Assembly (NCBI GenBank): GCA_964456445.1
Contig: CAYWBI010000149.1
Coordinates: 1-9,656 of the forward strand
Direction of reading: 5' to 3'
From: CAYWBI01 sp964456445
GTDB lineage: Bacteria; Calditrichota; Calditrichia; Calditrichales; J004
Length of the DNA: 9,656 bases
Every line of letters starts with the position of its first letter. Position 1 is the stretch's first letter. This document shows, piece after piece, positions 1 through 5,215 of this stretch. The notes beneath the pieces were generated by a model. The model was not told the DNA's origin. It saw nothing but the letters and a program-made list of their open reading frames with translations, and made no database searches. Made by a program: the position numbers and the translations under genes.

Positions 1-93
1 CTATTATTTTTTCTTGAATGTCGTTTATGTAATTTTAACCGGACACTATTGATATGCCTTATTTAGTTAGGGGGCGCCCGAATCGGAAAAACA

Positions 94-190
94 ACTTTTC
101 ATTTCGGACAATTTTATCGAATCACGGAAAAATGAAAAGTGGCAGAAAGCCGCCGTCCGGAATCACCCGGAATGAGTGTCCGAAATGCCC
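94..190. mobile_element. Possible solitary insertion-sequence end (degenerate terminal repeats)
   Basis: This lies in the 320-base gene-free stretch at the window start. It holds CCGGAAT at 157-163 and 167-173, CCGAAAT at 180-186, TGTCCGAAA at 177-185, and the inverse TTTCGGACA at 102-110. An 11-bp perfect inverted repeat, ACTTTTCATTT (94-104) / AAATGAAAAGT (130-140), sits beside them. CGGACACT at 40-47 also pairs with AGTGTCCG at 175-182. Clusters of such degenerate repeats are what I recall from the multiple terminal repeats of IS21-type elements; this is memory, not a search. No transposase is encoded nearby, so this would be an orphan end, or the end of an element lying mostly outside the window. 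The rest of 1-320 shows no gene and no clear terminator for the operon that ends at 321. Confidence 0.3.
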
Positions 191-320
191 GGGATTTAGC
201 CATAAAGCAAGCCAAGATTAAATACTAAACGTGGCGCGGCCCTTCCTTAAAAATTTCAATTACAATTTATCTATTGCCTTAGTGAATATGTTGAAGAGAT
301 AAAAAAAGAACGATTTGTTT

Positions 321-1421
321 TTATTTTAATTCGGTTTTTGTATCAAAATCATCATAAATGATTGTGCCGTTTTCGTCTTTTTCTATTGCTCCCGATAAAA
401 TATCTTTTCCGGTTTGTTTTTTAAATTCGTTGTTCACGATATGCCGGTTTTTTAAATCGACCAATAAATATTGTTCTTCTACTCGAGAACCGGCTCCCAC
501 AGCCTCATTCGGAACATAAGACAAAAGCACCCAGTTTAGGGCCCAGTCATCACTAAGCAAAAAAAGTGAAGACGACGCATCCTTATACAAAATAACCCCT
601 TTTTTATCCTTATAGTCAACGATTAAAATCGAATCGTTTTTAATATAGACATTCGTTACTTCATTAAATTTATCCGGATAGGGTGTAACAAAGCGATCGT
701 TAAAATAAATTTCCGAGATACAAATATCATCGTATTTTGTTCCTTTGTACGTATCCTGTATTTCGACTTTAATAATAATCGCGGGTGTAAACGAATGCGG
801 AGCGCCGGCCTTTAAAAATCTCTTGAAGCTTTTTCCCGTATAAGAACCGCACTCTTTTAAACTTTCCTTGCGGAAATCCAACAAAGCCTTTTTATCTAAA
901 TGCAAAGGAAAAGACTGGACGCCAAAAGAATCCGCCAATTCAATGTACTGTTCAACAGGATATTTCCTGATAAGATATAAACTGACGGTTTCTGTGCTGA
1001 AGCCCTCGGGATAAAAGGCGGCGAACAGGGATATTTTAATCTTTTTTGGCCGGGCATTTTTATAAAACAACGGCGGATTTTTTCCATAGCCGGAAAAAAT
1101 ATTCAAAATCATTTTATCTGGACTGATGGCAGCGGGCACTTTTATATAAAGAGCAGAACTGGTGTTCGTTTTAGCAGAACCTGCAACCCAGCAGGTTTTA
1201 AGATATCCGTCAAACAAATTACCCGAGGGATAGCTGTTTGACTGTTCAGGATTAAAAACGTCCTTTATGTCTGTTGTCATAAACTCGGCATAGGGATTGA
1301 AATCATTTTTATCAAGCAGAAACAATTCCTGCATTTTGCTGTTTTCCTGGGCAGAACTGAAATGTAGATTCAACAATATTAAAAGAGTAATGCCGAAAAA
1401 TATCTTAGAATTATTGAACAT
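321..1421 (-). CDS. Exported protein with NADase-type glycan-binding (discoidin-like) domain
   Basis: A 366-aa secreted protein. Residues 1-24 form a signal peptide (basic N-terminus, hydrophobic LLILLNL core, cleavage near SSA/Q). Residues about 55-240 carry the marks of the NADase-type glycan-binding domain, a galactose-binding/discoidin-like fold: a PSGNLFDG..KTCWV segment (65-79) and a DDICISEIYF segment (231-240), both typical of that family. The family is thought to bind carbohydrate; the ligand here cannot be read. Residues 250-366 are unassigned. It is the last gene of a three-gene operon: its ATG overlaps the end of the preceding gene by 11 bp, which suggests translational coupling. 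Only a weak AGG-type SD precedes it. The fold assignment is fairly sure, the function is not. Confidence 0.8.
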   Translation of the reverse strand: MFNNSKIFFGITLLILLNLHFSSAQENSKMQELFLLDKNDFNPYAEFMTTDIKDVFNPEQSNSYPSGNLFDGYLKTCWVAGSAKTNTSSALYIKVPAAISPDKMILNIFSGYGKNPPLFYKNARPKKIKISLFAAFYPEGFSTETVSLYLIRKYPVEQYIELADSFGVQSFPLHLDKKALLDFRKESLKECGSYTGKSFKRFLKAGAPHSFTPAIIIKVEIQDTYKGTKYDDICISEIYFNDRFVTPYPDKFNEVTNVYIKNDSILIVDYKDKKGVILYKDASSSLFLLSDDWALNWVLLSYVPNEAVGAGSRVEEQYLLVDLKNRHIVNNEFKKQTGKDILSGAIEKDENGTIIYDDFDTKTELK

Positions 1422-2349
1422 TCTTTAGCCTATTCTTTATTTTATCAAAATAACGGGTATAATTTTCATACCGGCTCTTTTTTAATGATTTCTGATACGG
1501 CCCGTCATCGTTATTCTTAAATTCTTCGTATAGCTTTGTTTTATAATCTTCCATTTTTACGATAATGTTTTTTACATCATCTTTATTGAAGGACGGGGCT
1601 ATCTGTTCCCAGATACATTTACGGGAAATATCGCTGCCCATTCCTTCTACAATATAATCGATATAGATATCTTTTGATTGCTGGAATTGCTTTTGAATAT
1701 TTATACCCCAGTCGGCACAAGGTATTTTTTCCAAACAGCGTTTTCGCAATTTTTTGGCCTTATCACTGTTAAATTTGGCCCATTCCACATTCGAAGGTAA
1801 AAAGTCCAGGCTGTTGATTGTATGCATTCGGATATTATATGTATGTATTTTTGAGACTTTATTAATGATCTGATCAAGCTTCATGGACTCTTTATCATCA
1901 TTAGTTCTATCACGGGCCCAGCGGATTTCATCTTTGTCGGGCGTATCGATTTTATAATAGATGAGGGAATCGTTGAAAAGTATCTTTGTTGACCAATAAT
2001 ATCTGTCTTTCCAATACAGGGGTAAAATATCGTTAAAATCTACAATCCGATTTAATGTCTTATTTTTAATATCATAATAATAAAGAGCAACGTCATAATA
2101 CTCTATTTTTATTTTCCCGCCATCCGGGAACTTCGCAATACCTTCGGGACTTCTATAAATTTTATTTATGGCCGTAAAGGCAAATGCCGTGCTGTCTCTA
2201 TTCCAGGCATATACTTTTGAAAATTCTCTTGATATCTTAAAATCTTTAGAATGGCAAGAGGATAATAACAATAAAAACACAACACTAATGATAGCGGCTG
2301 TTTTTTTATATATTGATATTTTTATGATCTGTAGCTGTTTAAATTTCAA
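1411..2349 (-). CDS. Predicted lipoprotein of unknown function
   Basis: A 312-aa protein that I do not recognise. The N-terminus has basic residues, a hydrophobic stretch (about residues 18-29) and a lipobox LSSC with Cys32, so it is probably a lipoprotein anchored in the cell envelope. The mature part begins with beta-rich, Tyr/Asp-rich sequence (residues 35-130), then a Lys-rich and mostly helical C-terminal half with the Cys pair C205/C211. The start is TTG at 2347-2349. An in-frame stop lies three codons upstream and no in-frame ATG precedes the signal peptide, so TTG is the best choice, with no strong SD. It starts 11 bp after the stop of the upstream lipoprotein gene and its end overlaps the next gene by 11 bp, so all three are probably one transcript. 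Confidence 0.75.
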   Translation of the reverse strand: MKFKQLQIIKISIYKKTAAIISVVFLLLLSSCHSKDFKISREFSKVYAWNRDSTAFAFTAINKIYRSPEGIAKFPDGGKIKIEYYDVALYYYDIKNKTLNRIVDFNDILPLYWKDRYYWSTKILFNDSLIYYKIDTPDKDEIRWARDRTNDDKESMKLDQIINKVSKIHTYNIRMHTINSLDFLPSNVEWAKFNSDKAKKLRKRCLEKIPCADWGINIQKQFQQSKDIYIDYIVEGMGSDISRKCIWEQIAPSFNKDDVKNIIVKMEDYKTKLYEEFKNNDDGPYQKSLKKSRYENYTRYFDKIKNRLKNVQ

Positions 2350-2360
2350 TTTTATTTAAA

Positions 2361-2777
2361 CTACTTTATTTTTTTGTAAATTTGTTTATTATCTGCCGAA
2401 GGGTCTTCAATAATTAATTTACCATTTTCCATATATGGATTTTTTTCATACAGTTTTGACACAATGCTTCCGTTTTCAATTTGAAAAGAACCTGCTTTTT
2501 GAGAAACAAAACTGCCATCGGGTAATTTTACTTTTGATAAAATTTCATTTTTATCATTAAAAACAATATGCGGCTGCATTTTTGCAATACTTTCCATATG
2601 GGTAACCCCATTTGTAATATCCACACATTCCCATTCACCAATTAAACTGCTCGATGTAATAGGTTGTATGGTGACTTTCTTGTCGGTAGAAGATTTGCTG
2701 CCTGAATCTGCTCCGTTACATGCAAACATGGTAATGCTTAGTGCAATTACGGCAATAAGTAAGGATACTTTTTTCAT
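2361..2777 (-). CDS. Small lipoprotein, lipocalin-like domain likely
   Basis: A 138-aa lipoprotein: MKK start, hydrophobic core and lipobox ending FAC with Cys20, then a Ser/Gly/Lys linker (21-43). The rest (about 44-138) begins LIGEWECVD and continues as short predicted beta strands separated by Gly/Asp/Asn turns, which fits the small lipocalin-like domains common in such lipoproteins (a GxW near the first strand). No enzymatic motif is visible and the ligand is unknown. The ATG has a good SD (GGAG, 2785-2788 on the complement, 7-nt spacing). It is the first gene of the three-gene minus-strand operon. An inverted repeat and a candidate promoter lie directly upstream. Confidence 0.75.
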   Translation of the reverse strand: MKKVSLLIAVIALSITMFACNGADSGSKSSTDKKVTIQPITSSSLIGEWECVDITNGVTHMESIAKMQPHIVFNDKNEILSKVKLPDGSFVSQKAGSFQIENGSIVSKLYEKNPYMENGKLIIEDPSADNKQIYKKIK

Positions 2778-2799
2778 TTTAAGTCTCCATTTCTTTTGG

Positions 2800-2821
2800 G
2801 TAAATAGCTATTTTTATTTAC
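2800..2821. promoter_or_regulatory. Inverted repeat, candidate operator
   Basis: GTAAATA (2800-2806) and TATTTAC (2815-2821) form a perfect 7-bp inverted repeat with 8 bases between. A perfect 12-bp palindrome AAATAGCTATTT (2802-2813) overlaps it. It lies between the candidate -10 box and the SD of the lipoprotein gene starting at 2777, a position suited to a repressor site or a 5'UTR structure. The AT-rich composition makes a chance match possible. Confidence 0.35.
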
Positions 2822-2825
2822 TGGG

Positions 2826-2854
2826 AATTTAACATGGCTAACCGGAATTATCAA
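2826..2854 (-). promoter_or_regulatory. Candidate sigma-70 type promoter of the lipoprotein operon
   Basis: Read on the minus strand: TTGATA (-35, 2854-2849), a 17-bp spacer, and TAAATT (-10, 2831-2826). The match is 5/6 and 4/6 to consensus. It is about 50 bp upstream of the ATG at 2777. This was found by eye only; the AT-rich background makes false matches easy. Confidence 0.3.
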
Positions 2855-2931
2855 TATAAGTTGCAATATAATAGATGACGTTATTTAGATAGGCGTATTA
2901 TAAATCTGGTTTAACTGGAAAGTACGCTGAG

Positions 2932-2954
2932 AAAATCTTTTGGGGAAAGATTTT
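2932..2954. other. Hairpin AAAATCTTT / AAAGATTTT
   Basis: A perfect 9-bp inverted repeat with a 5-base TGGGG loop. It lies between the lipoprotein operon's upstream region and the doubtful small ORF at 2977-3177. The T-rich arm makes it terminator-like for minus-strand transcripts from the small ORF, but no separate U-tract follows the stem. The rest of 2855-2976 shows no gene. Confidence 0.4.
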
Positions 2955-2976
2955 GACGAAACTAAATGTTTTTTAT

Positions 2977-3177
2977 TTAGCAGCACGGAACGGAAATTCC
3001 TCTGCAACCGTGAAACGTTGGATTAAGTGCATGGCCTGTCCCTAACCACGGCAGGGGCGCTTTATATCCTGTTTTTTTAGTGCAAAAGACTTTACGTACG
3101 CATTGCTGTTTTTTGTAAACCGTTTTTTCCGAAGGATCGAGTTTGGGTATATCTTTGTGCGCGCCTAATTTTTTCAT
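2977..3177 (-). CDS. Doubtful small Cys-rich ORF
   Basis: A 66-codon ORF with a Lys-rich N-terminal half and five Cys in all, the last two forming a C-terminal PCC. There is no recognisable domain, no signal peptide, and no purine-rich SD before the ATG. Its C-terminal third lies inside the direct repeat at 2991-3060. In the second repeat copy the same reading frame is also open and keeps a TGHA..TF pattern, but there it has no start codon upstream of the repeat. The ORF may therefore be a by-product of the repeat. A small secreted or modified peptide is not excluded, but nothing supports it beyond the cysteines. Confidence 0.25.
   Translation of the reverse strand: MKKLGAHKDIPKLDPSEKTVYKKQQCVRKVFCTKKTGYKAPLPWLGTGHALNPTFHGCRGISVPCC
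2991..3060. repeat. Diverged direct repeat, copy A
   Basis: An ungapped alignment to 4147-4216 at a constant offset of 1156 gives 51 of 70 identical bases by hand count. Blocks fully shared include CGGAAATTCC, GAAACGTTG and TGCATGGCC, ending in GGGCGC. It is more GC-rich than its surroundings. Copy A sits at the 3' end of a doubtful minus-strand small ORF. The element type is not recognised. Confidence 0.65.
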
Positions 3178-3380
3178 GAACTAGGATACCGGGTTGATCC
3201 GGGCAAAAGTGGTTATATTGCCACCACTAAAACTATATTTTATTGACGGGCTTTTGATCTTTGCTGCTTTCTTGGTATTTTTCACTTGAAAGGCGTGTCG
3301 GTATTAAGTTGTTTGGCTTGTTGTAAAAAACATAGTTTCAATAACTTGGTGCACCTTTCATTTTTTAGCTTTAAATCTAA
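3178..3380. other. Gene-free stretch
   Basis: No credible ORF on either strand. The only visible structure is a weak hairpin, AGTGGT (3208-3213) / ACCACT (3223-3228). The segment separates the doubtful small ORF on the minus strand from the plus-strand small genes that begin about 3381. Confidence 0.5.
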
Positions 3381-3596
3381 ATTAATATTTGTCGGGGACG
3401 CGACCAAAGGAACAAGAAACAGATAAAGAAGGCCGAAAAGGGGTTGACCCCTGAACAATTAGCTCTAGTTAAAAGCATTGCCAAAAGATTTGCCGAGGTC
3501 GATGCAATGCCGGACGACGAGCGCCAAAAGATAATTGATAAAAGCAAACGGCTTTATAAAAGATGGGATTCCGTCCCGTTTGGGGAGCTGGATTAA
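3381..3596 (+). CDS. Small basic ORF, start unclear, perhaps 5'-truncated
   Basis: An open frame of 71 codons ending at TAA 3594-3596. Its composition looks coding: a Lys/Arg-rich stretch (NKKQIKKAEKG), then a helical segment beginning LTPEQLALVKSIAKRF, then a MPDDERQK segment and the end KRWDSVPFGELD. Stops lie just upstream (3366, 3372, 3378) and there is no ATG before 3507. Possible starts are TTG at 3444 (50 aa; AAGAAGG at 3426-3432 is 11 nt upstream) or an ATT codon near 3381-3389. The lack of a good start despite coding-like sequence upstream of the TTG suggests loss of the 5' end. It lies 64 bp before the next small gene in the same orientation. Function is unknown. Confidence 0.45.
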   Translation: MNICRGRDQRNKKQIKKAEKGLTPEQLALVKSIAKRFAEVDAMPDDERQKIIDKSKRLYKRWDSVPFGELD

Positions 3597-3660
3597 ATAG
3601 TCTAAAGTCAGGCTTGCTCACACGAGAATTGAACTCTAAACCTTTATGCAGGGGCTGCAG

Positions 3661-3900
3661 ATGAAAGTTGTTTTCTATAAATTGAATAATGGGGCAAAAA
3701 CCCCGTTCGGCGAAGTCATTATTGCCGATGGGCGTATCAAGGCCACACCCCCGGATCTGCTGATAAACCTGCTTCAGAAAGAGGAATTTATTATTGGCAA
3801 AGGCGGTAAAAGAATCAGTATTAAAGAACCGGAACCGTTTTTAAAAAATCTGAAATACGCTTTTCATGGCTCCTATGCCTGGGCGGAGGAAGAAGGCTAA
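3661..3900 (+). CDS. Small hypothetical protein (79 aa)
   Basis: It encodes a soluble 79-aa protein with no signal peptide or membrane segment. The start is taken at ATG 3661 because AGGGG (3650-3654) sits 6 nt before it, whereas the upstream in-frame ATG at 3646 has no SD. The order of elements is a beta-like start (MKVVFYKLNNG), a GEVIIADGRI hairpin, PPDLLINLLQKEEFI, a short GKGGKRISIKE segment, then a C-terminal EPFLKNLKYAFHGSYAWAEEE. Small proteins of similar size ending in a (Y/F)xGSYxxAE-like motif seem familiar to me as an uncharacterised group often near small accessory genes, but I cannot name a family. An ideal AGGAGGA SD begins 4 bases after its stop and serves the next, broken, ORF. 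Confidence 0.65.
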   Translation: MKVVFYKLNNGAKTPFGEVIIADGRIKATPPDLLINLLQKEEFIIGKGGKRISIKEPEPFLKNLKYAFHGSYAWAEEEG

Positions 3901-3917
3901 TGCAGGAGGAAGCTCTA

Positions 3918-4007
3918 ATGTCATATTTTTAAATATCAGATGAGCCTGATCGCCAGAATGTGTTTTTATCCTTATCGGAATTTTACAGCTTTAAACAATG
4001 GCGTTGA
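3918..4007 (+). pseudogene. Remnant of a third small gene, stopped by in-frame TAA
   Basis: AGGAGGA (3904-3910) is followed 7 nt later by ATG 3918, an excellent translation start, but the frame reads M-S-Y-F then TAA (3930-3932). The same frame then stays open for 24 codons with coding-like content (SDEPDRQNVFLSLSEFYSF, ending KQWR) to TGA 4005-4007. The simplest reading is a decayed or truncated gene that followed the 79-aa ORF in the same operon. A functional 4-residue leader is an alternative. The remnant is too short to assign. Confidence 0.35.
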
Positions 4008-4146
4008 TGGTCTATTAAAACACCGCCGAGATACGGCATGGATTTAATGAAATCAATTTTAGGCAGTTTGGTTTTATGGAGGGGCTCGTGTTTGAACTTA
4101 GCTTCCTGCCCGGCGGCCGGGACCACACCGGTAGGTTGCAGAGAAG

Positions 4147-4216
4147 CGGAAATTCCGCTGCCCGGGGGAAACGTTGACTTAGCTGCATGGCCGGTTCACG
4201 ATCATGGAAAGGGCGC
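4147..4216. repeat. Diverged direct repeat, copy B
   Basis: The partner of 2991-3060 (51/70 identical, no gaps, by hand count). It contains a palindrome AGCGGAA-A-TTCCGCT (4145-4159). Just upstream is a GC hairpin, CCCGGC-G-GCCGGG (4109-4121). The patch 4100-4216 is clearly richer in GC than the AT-rich DNA on both sides. Short ORFs run through it on both strands, but none has a convincing start, SD or composition, so 4008-4290 is treated as non-coding. Confidence 0.65.
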
Positions 4217-4290
4217 AAGGCTTCTATACCTTATTTTGTTAAATGCCAGACTATTTTTAGTTAACGTGAAGATTTTACAATTATTGTAAT

Positions 4291-4560
4291 CTAATGATCA
4301 TTATAATGACCGCCAATAGCAAATATGTATATGTACTTTCGGTCAAATTTATAAATTAATCTTTCTTTTTGTGATATTCTTCTTGACCATAATCCATTTA
4401 AATTATGTTTCAAAGGTTCTGGTTTTCCCAATCCCACCGACGGATCATTACGCTGCATTTCTTTTAAAAGTTTACAGAGATTTTTATGGAGTATTTTATC
4501 TCTCGTTCTTAAATCTTCGTATTTATTCCAAGTATTTCCTTCAAATATTATTGATCTCAT
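4291..4560 (-). CDS. yoeB: YoeB-family mRNA-cleaving toxin
   Basis: An 89-aa protein (E. coli YoeB is 84 aa). In this family the toxin is a ribosome-dependent endoribonuclease that cuts mRNA during translation and is held inactive by the partner antitoxin. The signature GKPEPLKHNLNGLWSRRIS (45-63) is plain. The residues matching the E. coli active site are all present: Glu48 (KPEPL), Arg67 (KERLIY), and His85-Tyr86 near the end. It has three residues after HY. The ATG overlaps the antitoxin's end by 20 bp, so translation is probably coupled and antitoxin first. An AT-rich dyad (TTACAAT/ATTGTAA, 4275-4289) just after the stop could act as a weak terminator. It appears intact. Confidence 0.95.
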   Translation of the reverse strand: MRSIIFEGNTWNKYEDLRTRDKILHKNLCKLLKEMQRNDPSVGLGKPEPLKHNLNGLWSRRISQKERLIYKFDRKYIYIFAIGGHYNDH

Positions 4561-4813
4561 TTAATTCTTCTTCTGTAGGTTTATATCCACTATTAGAAGT
4601 ATGAGTTTTCAACGATTCCTCAATCTGTGCCATTAAAGATGAATTCTGAAGGACATATAGGGTTTCCTGTTCTCTTTCCCAATCCTCTGCGCTAAGAACT
4701 ATAAAATCCCGTCCTGCTCTTCGACGAACTCTTAGAGGGATGTGGTCGTTAATTGCCTGATCCACAAAAGATTTTAAATTAGACCTAAATTTATTTACTG
4801 ATAACTCTATCAT
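4541..4813 (-). CDS. yefM: YefM/Phd-family antitoxin
   Basis: A 90-aa antitoxin and transcriptional autorepressor, partner of the downstream YoeB-type toxin. The N-terminal part (MIELSVNKFRSNLKSFVDQA, then HIPLRVRRRAGRDFIVLSAEDWE) is the Phd/YefM DNA-binding fold. The acidic C-terminus (about 50-90) is the usual toxin-wrapping segment. The start is ATG 4811-4813, preceded by GAGG (4821-4824 on the complement) with 7-nt spacing. A longer in-frame start at 4846 is rejected because it lacks an SD and lies within the operator. It overlaps the toxin gene by 20 bp. In this family the antitoxin alone, and better with toxin, represses the shared promoter. Confidence 0.93.
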   Translation of the reverse strand: MIELSVNKFRSNLKSFVDQAINDHIPLRVRRRAGRDFIVLSAEDWEREQETLYVLQNSSLMAQIEESLKTHTSNSGYKPTEEELNEINNI

Positions 4814-4834
4814 AGCTTTACCTCGTTTTTTCAA

Positions 4835-4863
4835 AATGTACCACATTGCAGTACATAATTCAA
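4835..4863 (-). promoter_or_regulatory. Candidate promoter of the toxin-antitoxin operon
   Basis: On the minus strand: TTGAAT (4863-4858), 17-bp spacer, TACATT (4840-4835), each 4/6 to consensus. The YefM-type operator lies in the spacer and overlaps the -10 box, as expected of an autorepressed promoter. The box scores are weak; the placement with the operator is the main support. Confidence 0.4.
4837..4855. promoter_or_regulatory. YefM-type operator (TGTAC / GTACA inverted repeat)
   Basis: TGTAC (4837-4841) and GTACA (4851-4855) form an inverted repeat with 9 bases between, 24 bp upstream of the antitoxin ATG. E. coli YefM-YoeB recognises palindromes with a TGTACA core, so half-sites of this sequence directly before a yefM-type gene fit autorepression. 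Confidence 0.6.
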
Positions 4864-4918
4864 ATGGTAATAGTCTTATAAATCAATTTCATACAAAACC
4901 CACCATCCAATATTGCAG

Positions 4919-4951
4919 CGTGTAATCATAAACATAGATTTTCACGGAAAT
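4919..4951. repeat. Left terminal inverted repeat of the IS
   Basis: Pairs with 6982-7014 at 28 of 33 positions by hand count. Mismatches are at 4922, 4924, 4927, 4930 and 4948. The core 4931-4947 is perfect. Confidence 0.7.
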
Positions 4952-5188
4952 TAATAACCATAACATTTTCCTATTTTTCTTAGTTACATTCCTGCTATGA
5001 TTGGTCTTATCTTATATCGCCACCATAAAAGTATTGTTTTTGTGATGTTTATTAATGCCGTTAAATAGTATTTATCTATTGATAAAATTAGTACGGCTAT
5101 GTATGTAAATGCTGCAAGACCTTGTATATACGGTATTTATGCAAGCATCAACCTTTTTTAATATAATTTAGTTGTTTTTAATTTACTC

Positions 5189-5201
5189 TTTCACGGCAAT
5201 A
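5189..5201. repeat. Internal copy of the IS terminal motif (TTTCACGGCAATA)
   Basis: Thirteen bases identical to the reverse complement of 6981-6993, the inner part of the right terminal repeat. It lies 15 bp before the transposase start and about 250 bp inside the left terminus. It could be a second transposase-binding site used for autoregulation, or an alternative left end of a shorter element. Confidence 0.55.
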
Positions 5202-5215
5202 ATGTACCTTATGGC

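Noticed and set aside
1..60. C-terminal end of a coding region entering from the left
   Set aside because: Plus-strand frames are open only for up to about 20 codons with no recognisable protein sequence; not enough to call a partial gene.
896..1087. Minus-strand 63-codon ORF inside the glycan-binding gene
   Set aside because: Out-of-frame shadow of a gene with signal peptide and family motifs; no SD.
2909..3024. Possible integron attC site (GTTTAAC at 2909-2915 and GTTGGAT at 3018-3024)
   Set aside because: The two core boxes are not complementary as attC needs, and repeat copy B has GTTGACT, which breaks the core consensus. No integrase is present.
4015..4289. Short ORFs on both strands through the GC-rich patch
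   Set aside because: They run in competing frames over the repeat and hairpins, lack SD sites, and have Pro/Arg/Leu-rich, non-protein-like composition.
4814..4846. Longer N-terminus for the antitoxin
   Set aside because: The extra 11 residues would begin inside the operator/promoter with no SD, while the ATG at 4813 has a good GAGG.
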